Positions 16,965-24,277 of a DNA stretch of 42,275 nucleotides are shown here, in pieces. Source of the stretch: Nitrospirota bacterium (GTDB lineage: Bacteria > Nitrospirota > Thermodesulfovibrionia > Thermodesulfovibrionales > Magnetobacteriaceae); assembly GCA_015233615.1 (NCBI GenBank), contig JADFXJ010000022.1:1-42275 (forward strand). The letters run 5' to 3'. The notes below the pieces were generated by a model. It made no database searches, was not told the origin of the DNA, and saw only the letters and a program-made list of their open reading frames with translations. A program made the translations under genes and the position numbers. Each line of letters opens with the position of its first letter. Position 1 is the first letter of the stretch.

Positions 16965-19900
16965 CTTTCCTGCCCATAGAGATAGATGAAGTATACGTTT
17001 TCGAGGCCCTTTTCGAAACGCAGAGTCTTAACGAGTTCGTCACGCTGCGAGAGCATGGCGTCCACGATGATCATGTCCGGTTTTTCGGCACGCACTTTTT
17101 CGATACTGTCGAGGCCGTCGCTTGCCGAAACGACGGTAAATCCCATAGTTTGCAGGACGTCCGCCAGGGTTTTAATGTTCGATTCGTTTTTGTCCACGAC
17201 AAGAATCTTCTTTTTCGTACCACCTTGTATAAGGAGTTCTTTGATTTCCTTGAAAAGTACGTTCATGTCTATAGGTTTCGTAAGGTATCTGTCTATGCCA
17301 AGGCGCCGTCCCCGGTTCCTGTCTTCGATGATGGAAAGTATGATTACCGGTATGTCCGACGTTACGGGATCTCCCTTTAATACCGCAGCCACGTCAAAAC
17401 CGCTCATGCCCGGCATCATGACGTCGAGAATTATCAGGTTCGGCCTGTCCTTCCTTATCGACTCCAGTGCCTCTATGCCGTCTCGTGCGGTTGTTACGTT
17501 ATACCCGTTTCTCTCGATCTCCTGTACCAGGAGTTTGCGTATGTTTTCGTCGTCGTCCACTACCAGAATGTTTTTTGTTTCACCCTTCGGATGAGACTCT
17601 ATAGTAGAAACGCGTTGGTTAATCCGGCTTACGAGCGTTTCCATATCCGTGGCACTTATTTCCGTTGAATTAAGGCCGCCGGCGGGCCCGCTTACGGGAA
17701 GGGCAAAGGAGAAATTGCTGCCCTCGCCGGGTTTACTTTCGACCCATATGCGGCCTCCATGGTGTTGTATTATCTGCATGCAAATTGGCAGACCCAGTCC
17801 GGTGCCCCTGGGCTTTCCGGTAAGGGTATCGCCTATCTGCCTGAATTTCTCAAATACCTTATCATGGTTTTCCACGTCTATTCCCATGCCCGTGTCGATA
17901 ACGCTAACGACTATCTCGTTTTTATTATCAGTAGACTTCCCCATTTTAGCCGTACAGGTTATGGTACCACTGTCCGTAAACTTTATGGCGTTTGATATCA
18001 GGTTAATCATTACCTGGAGTAATCTGTCATGATCGCCCGAAACTATCGGCAGCCCCGATTCCACGTCACTGATAAGCTCAAGATCTTTCTTTGAGTAAAG
18101 CGATTTAGTCGAAAGGAGAGCCCTGTCTATTACCTCCGCAACGCTCACGTCTTCTCTCTTCCAATCGACCTTGCCAGCCTCCATCTTCGCGATGTCCAAC
18201 ACGTCGTTTATCAACGCGGTCAGACGGATTCCCTCCTGGAGTATTATGTTCATGTTATCCCTGACGACTTTGACGGATTTTTCCGCTTTTGGGGAATTCG
18301 TGATCAGGTTGGGAAATATCTGTTCTTCCAGACGGTCCGCGATTATCTCCGCAAAGCCTAAGACGGAGGTCAAAGGCGTTCTGAGTTCGTGTGACACCGT
18401 GGAGATGAAATCCGTTTTCATTTTGTCCAGTTCTTTTTCTCTGGTGATGTCTCTGACGATAACTACGATGCCGTTGCGTCTGACCGGTGCGCTCTCAACC
18501 CGGTTTTGGCTCCGGGCATGCCGACCGCACTTGTCCGCCACGTGGATAACGGCTGCCGACGCCATGAGCACCTTTCTCGACGAGAGATTAATATCCGTGG
18601 AAATTGCCCCTTTATCTCTTTTATCGGCACACTGTTGCAGCAGGGATGACATGTCGGGGCCAAAAATTTCCTCCACGGGTTTCCCGACACACCAGGGACC
18701 ATTGACGTTAAAAAGGCGGGCCAGAGGCTCGTTAACTCGCGTAATCACATGCTTGCCGTTCACAACCAGAAGGCCGTCGGCCATGTTATCGATAACCGCG
18801 TTGACGTAATCGAGTGTAGCCGTCAGTTCGATGTCCTTTTCCGCCAGAATTTCGAGCGACGTCGACAGTTCTGTGGTTCTTTTCTGTACTTTATTTTCCA
18901 GTTCCTCCGTGTGCCTGGCAAGGATAGTCTCTTTCTCTTTGTGGTAATCTATTTTTTTTCTCAGTTCTGAAGGCGACAGCTTAAGCTCCGAAATAATATT
19001 GCCGTATATATTGGAAATCTGCTTCTTTTCTTCCCCGGTAAGTATTCTGGAATGTTGTATTATATAATTGGCTGAAGACGCACCTATCGAACCTGAAAGG
19101 AGCTTTTCGACCATGTTTGATAACTCTATCAACTCCATTAAAGATATGCGAGTCTTGTTTTCTAATTTTAACTCCTTTATACAGTTTTGTACGATGTCGT
19201 TTGTTTTTTGTCTTCCAAAGTATTCCGAAAACATTAATCTTATGACGTTGATTTTTACTGAAAGCTCTATCGTATAATCTTGTTTTAAAGAGATAAAGGA
19301 ATACGCATGTGTTTCCAATGCCTTGACAAAATTGTCTGCGGTGTTTTTTTCTTCCTCCGTTTGCTTAAAATATGCCGATCCGCCTATGTATAATAATACG
19401 TTAAAAAGCATCGACCAAAACACGCCGTTTGTAAGAGGATCCAGAGATGTCAGGCCAAATAATTGTTCCGGTTTTAAATAGTTCAGGCCAAACAATCCAT
19501 TATCCAAAATATATCCGGGTATCAATTTCGATTTTACGAGAGCGGGAAACAGAAGGGTATAAAACCATAATAAATAACCGCAGCACAACCCTAACAGCGC
19601 ACCCATCCTATTTCCTCCCGACCAAAAAAGACCTCCGACAATCGACGGAACTAATTGAAATACGGCTGCAAAAGATAACATCCCTATCGCAATGAATATA
19701 TATTTATCGCTCAATAGAACCGATAGATAATATCCGGTTAATATACTTAAGGCAACGACCAGCCATCTGAAATATAAAAGATGTCTTTTAAGTACCGTTA
19801 ATCGTTTTGTTCTTACGATAAACGGTAAAATGATATGATTTGTCACCATCGTGGATAAAGCCATCGAAGATACGATGACCATACTGGTCGATGCCGAAAC

Positions 19901-21052
19901 TCCACCTATAAACACAAACATCGTCAACCACGGCATATCGTGCAGTTTAGGAAATAACAGGACAAAATTGTCCGCAAGACTTTTCGGAATACCATGTATT
20001 AATCCACCTAATGCTATTGGATATGCAAATATGTTTATCAAAAACATATAAAGTGGGAAAAGCCACATGGCGGTTAAAATATGCCTGCTTTTAAAATTCT
20101 CGATAACCGAAACGTGAAATTGCCTGGGAAGAAATAAAATAGCGGACATCGACAGAACAAAATACGTCATCCATTTATAATGGCCGGGCACTTGTATGGC
20201 TTTTGTCGGGTCACTCAAAGCCAGTGCGTGAAATCGCACAAAAATATCGCCGAACCCATTGTAAAGGTAAAATGTGACAAAAATTCCAACTGACACAAAC
20301 GCTATAATTTTTACTATGCTTTCGATCGCCACAACTATTACTATGCCCTGATGCCTCTCGGTCGGGTCTAACCTTCTTACGCCAAACAAAATCGTAAATA
20401 ATATAAGTAATATAACTAATATCCAATCATGTGCATTAACTGCGTGCTTATGGCTGTCCGTTGCATCTCTGTCGTTATCTATTCCGTTGTCTTTCAGACC
20501 GCCTTTCGGGGCATACCCGTTATTCCGGATTGCCGGCAATATTTCCGGGCCCGTTGTGTTTTCCTTATTTGTAACGTTGGTCTTCGATTCGATCAATACT
20601 GGTGATACGTTCGTAACGATATCCATAGTCGAAGATATTGCCTTTAATTGAAGAGCGATGTACGGTGCTATGCCGATAAACAAAAATAAACTGACAAGCG
20701 CCGCAATTGTCTGTGATTTTCCGTATCTGTTCGAAATAAAATCGGCAATACTCGTAATTCTGTAATTGTTTTTTAAAACCACCAGTTTCCTTAACAATAT
20801 CCAGTAAAGCATAATGGAAACCGTTGGTCCTAAGTACACGGTGGTAAACAATAATCCCGTGTTTGCAGCACTTCCGACGCTTCCATAAAAAGTCCAGCCC
20901 GTGCAATAAATAGCTAACGACAACGAATAAATTATCGGATTATTTACAAGGTTCATACCTTTTAAGGCTTTTTTTTCCACAAAAATCGCTATCCCAAACA
21001 GTAGCAGCATATACGCGGTAATACATAGTATAACCGATAGAGGGCTAAACAA
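16937..21052 (-). CDS. CbrA-type hybrid kinase: SSS transporter, STAC, PAS, HisKA, HATPase, two REC
   Basis: Residues ~1-560 are a sodium/solute symporter (SSS, PutP-like) domain of about 13 helices (AIYCTGWTFYGSVGSAANTG, ITSIADFISNRYGKSQ). A STAC-like linker spans ~590-700, then a coiled coil, PAS (~735-850), HisKA with His888 (STVSHELRTPLTSVLG), HATPase (NLISNAIKFT, GTGLGLP), REC1 with Asp1210 (IILDVMMPG) and a shortened REC2 with Asp1331 (IIVDAML) that ends after beta-4. In CbrA the same layout couples uptake of a nutrient such as histidine to signalling. The start is a TTG, supported by AGGAG upstream and an 8-base overlap (TTGTTTAG) with the preceding gene. A hydrophilic loop at ~155-205 partly consists of an inserted palindromic repeat. 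The transported substrate is not predictable. Confidence 0.92.
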   Translation of the reverse strand: MFSPLSVILCITAYMLLLFGIAIFVEKKALKGMNLVNNPIIYSLSLAIYCTGWTFYGSVGSAANTGLLFTTVYLGPTVSIMLYWILLRKLVVLKNNYRITSIADFISNRYGKSQTIAALVSLFLFIGIAPYIALQLKAISSTMDIVTNVSPVLIESKTNVTNKENTTGPEILPAIRNNGYAPKGGLKDNGIDNDRDATDSHKHAVNAHDWILVILLILFTILFGVRRLDPTERHQGIVIVVAIESIVKIIAFVSVGIFVTFYLYNGFGDIFVRFHALALSDPTKAIQVPGHYKWMTYFVLSMSAILFLPRQFHVSVIENFKSRHILTAMWLFPLYMFLINIFAYPIALGGLIHGIPKSLADNFVLLFPKLHDMPWLTMFVFIGGVSASTSMVIVSSMALSTMVTNHIILPFIVRTKRLTVLKRHLLYFRWLVVALSILTGYYLSVLLSDKYIFIAIGMLSFAAVFQLVPSIVGGLFWSGGNRMGALLGLCCGYLLWFYTLLFPALVKSKLIPGYILDNGLFGLNYLKPEQLFGLTSLDPLTNGVFWSMLFNVLLYIGGSAYFKQTEEEKNTADNFVKALETHAYSFISLKQDYTIELSVKINVIRLMFSEYFGRQKTNDIVQNCIKELKLENKTRISLMELIELSNMVEKLLSGSIGASSANYIIQHSRILTGEEKKQISNIYGNIISELKLSPSELRKKIDYHKEKETILARHTEELENKVQKRTTELSTSLEILAEKDIELTATLDYVNAVIDNMADGLLVVNGKHVITRVNEPLARLFNVNGPWCVGKPVEEIFGPDMSSLLQQCADKRDKGAISTDINLSSRKVLMASAAVIHVADKCGRHARSQNRVESAPVRRNGIVVIVRDITREKELDKMKTDFISTVSHELRTPLTSVLGFAEIIADRLEEQIFPNLITNSPKAEKSVKVVRDNMNIILQEGIRLTALINDVLDIAKMEAGKVDWKREDVSVAEVIDRALLSTKSLYSKKDLELISDVESGLPIVSGDHDRLLQVMINLISNAIKFTDSGTITCTAKMGKSTDNKNEIVVSVIDTGMGIDVENHDKVFEKFRQIGDTLTGKPRGTGLGLPICMQIIQHHGGRIWVESKPGEGSNFSFALPVSGPAGGLNSTEISATDMETLVSRINQRVSTIESHPKGETKNILVVDDDENIRKLLVQEIERNGYNVTTARDGIEALESIRKDRPNLIILDVMMPGMSGFDVAAVLKGDPVTSDIPVIILSIIEDRNRGRRLGIDRYLTKPIDMNVLFKEIKELLIQGGTKKKILVVDKNESNIKTLADVLQTMGFTVVSASDGLDSIEKVRAEKPDMIIVDAMLSQRDELVKTLRFEKGLENVYFIYLYGQERIDSGTCPE
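20517..20553. repeat. Palindromic CCGG repeat inside the SSS loop
   Basis: CCGTTATTCCGG followed by TTGCCGGCAATATTTCCGGG is related to the copy at 16936 (CCGTCATTCCGG) and to the panC copy (CCGGCATATTGTCCGG). Read on the minus strand it encodes part of the loop GPEILPAIRNNGYAPKG, in frame with the transporter domain. Confidence 0.45.
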
Positions 21053-21371
21053 CTATGTCCTCTCCTATTTTTGCCGGATGCCCCTCGTCCGGATGTCCTT
21101 CTTCGTTATTTATTGTATTGTCGTCCGCGTTGCTACTATTACCGTTTTCCCTCCGGCCGTTGCTTTCATGCAGTAAACTTAGATGGCTTTTAGAAATCAG
21201 GAAAAGGATAAAGATTATTACGGCCCACGTTCCAAACAAATATTTATAACTCGCGAATTCGTCAACCCGTTCGGAAAACCCGATAGAATGCCAATTAAAC
21301 AGCAGTAAACTTAGCAATATAAAAATAACCAGAAAAGCATCCTGAGTCAACATATCTCTTATTTTATTCAT
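21045..21371 (-). CDS. Small two-helix membrane protein next to SSS kinase
   Basis: The ~108-residue protein has two transmembrane helices (AFLVIFILLSLLLFNW and YLFGTWAVIIFILFLIS) and a hydrophilic, Asn/Glu-rich tail of ~40 residues. The ATG at 21371 overlaps the stop of the upstream PAS kinase by 4 bases (ATGA), and the gene end overlaps the SSS kinase by 8 bases. Small two-TM proteins are often encoded just before SSS-family transporters (DUF485/DUF4212-type subunits, CbrX-like), so an accessory subunit of the transporter-kinase is the likely role; this rests on size and position, not on a firm match. The tail contains EGHPDEGHPAK, encoded by two CCGGATG-type repeats on the other strand. 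Confidence 0.75.
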   Translation of the reverse strand: MNKIRDMLTQDAFLVIFILLSLLLFNWHSIGFSERVDEFASYKYLFGTWAVIIFILFLISKSHLSLLHESNGRRENGNSSNADDNTINNEEGHPDEGHPAKIGEDIVV

Positions 21372-22705
21372 TCGATAACCCACTTCGGGACGGGAAGGGC
21401 AAAAGAGAAATTGCTACCCTCGCCCGGCTTACTTTCGACCCATATGCGGCCTCCGTGGTGCCGTATTATCTGCTTGCAAATCGGCAGACCCAATCCCGTG
21501 CCCTTAGGCTTTCCAACGAGAGTATCGCCTATCTGCCTGAATTTCTCGAATACCTTTTCATGGTTTTCTTTGTCTATTCCCATGCCCGTGTCGATAACGC
21601 TTACGACTATCTCGTTTTGATTTTCCCCGGTTTCCCTCATTTCAGCCTTACAGGTTATGGTACCACTGTCCGTAAACTTTACGGCGTTCGATATAAGGTT
21701 AATCATCACCTGAAGCAACCTGTCATGATCGCCCGAAACTAACGGCATCCCGTCATCCACGTCCCATATAAGCTCAAGATTTTTCTTTGCGTAAAGTGAT
21801 TTTGTAGATTGCAGCGCCCTGTCGATTAGCCCGGCAACGTTCACGTCTTCATTCTTCCACTCGACTTTGCCCGCCTCCATTTTCGCGATGTCCAGCACGT
21901 CGTTTATCAACGCGGTCAGACGCATTCCCTCCTGGAGAATTATGTTCATGTTATCCCTAACGACTTTGACGGATTTTGCCACCTTTGGAGAAACGATCTT
22001 CAAATTGGGAAATACCTGTTCTTCGAGACGATCCGTGATTATCTCGGCAAATCCTAAAACTGAGGTCAAAGGGGTTCTTAGTTCATGGGACACCGTCGAT
22101 ATGAACTCCGTTTTCATTTGGTCCAGTTCTTTCTCTGCGGTAATGTCTCTTATGATGATTACCGTTCCGGTACGTTTATCGGAGGGATTGCGGGATGAAT
22201 CGTCGGCTCCGGCGATGAAGATGGGCGTAGCAATGGCCTTTCCGATGCAATTATCAGGGAGTATTATTTCCGCGGTTACGGCGTCTTTTGTATTGTCCAT
22301 GGATTTCACGACAAGTGCCGCCATATCGTTATTAAAGACCTCTTTGCATTCTTTAGCGATTACCTCTATTCCTTCGATATTAAACATGTTTAATAATGAC
22401 GAATTGAATTGGGTAATTCTGCCGTCTCTATCCGTTACCAGCAAACCGTCCGCCATGTTATCTATGACGGTGGTAATATAAGTAAGAACGTCGCTAAATT
22501 CTTTTTCCATCTCCGACATGGTTTCCACCGCCTGTTCTGCACGGTGTAACATTTCGTTATAATCGTTCTTCACGTTTTCTAATTCCACGTTAATAACGGC
22601 AAGATTTTCGGCTAAAGATTGCTCCGATACACAATAGGCATCCTTAGACAACAGATTGTTCATAAGGGAATAAAGTCTGTCTATCGATATAAATTCACGG
22701 CTCAT
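21368..22705 (-). CDS. Soluble PAS histidine kinase
   Basis: No transmembrane segment is seen. There is an N-terminal coiled region, then PAS (~73-190, with TTVIDNMADGLLVTDRDGRI), HisKA with His207 (STVSHELRTPLTSVLGFAE) and HATPase (NLISNAVKFT, DTGMGI, GTGLGLP). It has no receiver of its own. I chose the ATG at 22705 (MSREFISID) because GGGGAAG lies ~10 bases upstream; a start at 22756 would add 17 residues with no better site. Its PAS and kinase core are closely related to the SSS kinase, suggesting both arose from one ancestor and may share partners. It lies 78 bases after the FIST gene, so FIST and kinase may form one sensory unit, as FIST proteins often pair with kinases. Confidence 0.92.
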   Translation of the reverse strand: MSREFISIDRLYSLMNNLLSKDAYCVSEQSLAENLAVINVELENVKNDYNEMLHRAEQAVETMSEMEKEFSDVLTYITTVIDNMADGLLVTDRDGRITQFNSSLLNMFNIEGIEVIAKECKEVFNNDMAALVVKSMDNTKDAVTAEIILPDNCIGKAIATPIFIAGADDSSRNPSDKRTGTVIIIRDITAEKELDQMKTEFISTVSHELRTPLTSVLGFAEIITDRLEEQVFPNLKIVSPKVAKSVKVVRDNMNIILQEGMRLTALINDVLDIAKMEAGKVEWKNEDVNVAGLIDRALQSTKSLYAKKNLELIWDVDDGMPLVSGDHDRLLQVMINLISNAVKFTDSGTITCKAEMRETGENQNEIVVSVIDTGMGIDKENHEKVFEKFRQIGDTLVGKPKGTGLGLPICKQIIRHHGGRIWVESKPGEGSNFSFALPVPKWVIE

Positions 22706-22783
22706 TAAATTTATCTTCCCCGGCCAGCTTAAGCAAACTTGCAAGCTGGCTAACATGAGGTTCTTGTAGAATTTTCGATAATT

Positions 22784-23929
22784 TCATTTACTCTTATAAA
22801 TGGCGATAAAGGTTTCGGTTTGATGTATATTGGCTCCGCAGAAGTTTTCGCCGAACGTTCCAAAGCCAATTATAGGGACGTTGGGTAGTCTGTCCGCATA
22901 TAGATTAGCCATTTTATCGACGCTGCAGGTACTTTTTCGGGATAGATAACAGAAGGTACAATCGAATGAAATATAGGCAATTAAATTTTTATTTTTCAGC
23001 AGATTGAGCTTGGATAAACGGTCGGGCAATTGGTCGGTAGCCTTATAGACGTTAAAAACAGAACCGTCGACCACGTCATTACCCGTAATTAATCCCAATC
23101 CTTCATCTTGTTTCATTATGCCCGTAATTAATCGATCATCCTTAGATGGTTCGATACCGAAAGTATATGTTGCAAATATTTCAGGTGACAGGTTATTTAC
23201 CGAAATACCTAAAACGGACGCATACTCCCTGGCGGCGGGAAGATTATTAAATTCGAGGATATGGCAGTGATTTGACAATTTGGTAACTACGAGCTGTTTT
23301 CCCGGCAGTCGATCGAAACTGGAAGTATGATCGATAAAGAATTCGAAGCCCTCCGCCAGTCTTCCCAAAAAGAATGCTCCCATTTTACCGATACCGCCAT
23401 GGCTTATAACGTTAGAAACAAGTAAATCCGCTTTACCGCCGGAACTTCCTCCCACGGTCTGAAGCATCATTCCGGCGCGTGTTTGCCCTTCTAAAAAAGG
23501 AGTAGCAGAATTTAGTCCATACACAAGATTTATGGCAAAATCCCTTTTCATCTCCGGATTAGACAGATCTATGGAAGTTCCTTTTGCCGCGTTATAGAAT
23601 TTTTTATAACTTTCTTCCCTGATTTGTTCTCGTGACCTGTTTTCCGAGACATCCACAATATCGAATGCATAATCACTAAAAAGTTTCGATGAAAATGACA
23701 TTGCCGCTATATTTTGTGTATCGTCGCTATACTGTTTGTCCAGAAATCTGGCAGAATCCATACAGCCTAAAAAATACTTGCCGCTTTTTTTCAGCGCATC
23801 ATAAATTGACTCAACGTTTGCATCGGCTCCGTAAAATAACAAGATAAATAAGGTGTCTTTACCGATGATTTCATCGACGACCCGATTAATATCCTTACCC
23901 GACGTTGTTTTTATAAATTCATTTTTCAT
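22784..23929 (-). CDS. FIST-domain sensory protein
   Basis: FIST_N and FIST_C domains are recognisable: an N-terminal half with LLFYGADANVESIYDALKKS and a C-terminal half ending in IIGFGTFGENFCGANIHQTE, typical of the family end. FIST domains are cytoplasmic sensory modules thought to bind small ligands such as amino acids. The C-terminal part has a CTFCYLSRKSTC cysteine group that could bind metal or form disulfides. I prefer the ATG at 23929 because GGAGG lies ~10 bases upstream; an ATG at 23935 is only 4 bases from it. The start overlaps the preceding small gene by 11 bases (17 for the earlier ATG). The next gene downstream is a PAS kinase. Confidence 0.88.
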   Translation of the reverse strand: MKNEFIKTTSGKDINRVVDEIIGKDTLFILLFYGADANVESIYDALKKSGKYFLGCMDSARFLDKQYSDDTQNIAAMSFSSKLFSDYAFDIVDVSENRSREQIREESYKKFYNAAKGTSIDLSNPEMKRDFAINLVYGLNSATPFLEGQTRAGMMLQTVGGSSGGKADLLVSNVISHGGIGKMGAFFLGRLAEGFEFFIDHTSSFDRLPGKQLVVTKLSNHCHILEFNNLPAAREYASVLGISVNNLSPEIFATYTFGIEPSKDDRLITGIMKQDEGLGLITGNDVVDGSVFNVYKATDQLPDRLSKLNLLKNKNLIAYISFDCTFCYLSRKSTCSVDKMANLYADRLPNVPIIGFGTFGENFCGANIHQTETFIAIYKSK

Positions 23930-24209
23930 TGCCATTTTCCCTCCGTTGTTCGGGAATTATAATTTCGGCAAGATATTCTTCGAATGGAAAGCCATATAGC
24001 CCAAAATCAGGCGTTTGCAAAACACCCACTATTCTTTTTAGTTCTTTCGGAGAATCCGTAGAAGATATCGTAAATTTACTCATAGAAAGACCGGTTCTTA
24101 GTGTCAACTGTAAACGGATAATGCGTTTTCTGGTATCATCGTCGCTTTGGGATATCTTTTTGTATTCATATATCTTATTGAGCAGGGTGTATACAATTCC
24201 CCTCTGCAT
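23919..24209 (-). CDS. Unknown 96-residue protein upstream of FIST gene
   Basis: I do not recognise the family. It is hydrophilic, without signal peptide or membrane helix, with a Lys/Arg-rich N-terminal half and a segment TPDFGLYGFPFEEYLAEIII near the C-terminus. GGAGG lies 5 bases before the ATG, and its 3' end overlaps the FIST gene, so it is very probably translated and coupled to FIST. Inference: a small partner of the FIST protein or its kinase. Confidence 0.65.
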   Translation of the reverse strand: MQRGIVYTLLNKIYEYKKISQSDDDTRKRIIRLQLTLRTGLSMSKFTISSTDSPKELKRIVGVLQTPDFGLYGFPFEEYLAEIIIPEQRRENGNEK

Positions 24210-24277
24210 AACTACCTCCGGGCATACTCTGTTAATATATCGTTAAGATACTAATAATCGTAGAATTTACACTTATG

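Noticed and set aside
16841-17594. Plus-strand open frames opposite the SSS kinase receiver domains
   Set aside because: They are antisense shadows of conserved REC coding sequence.
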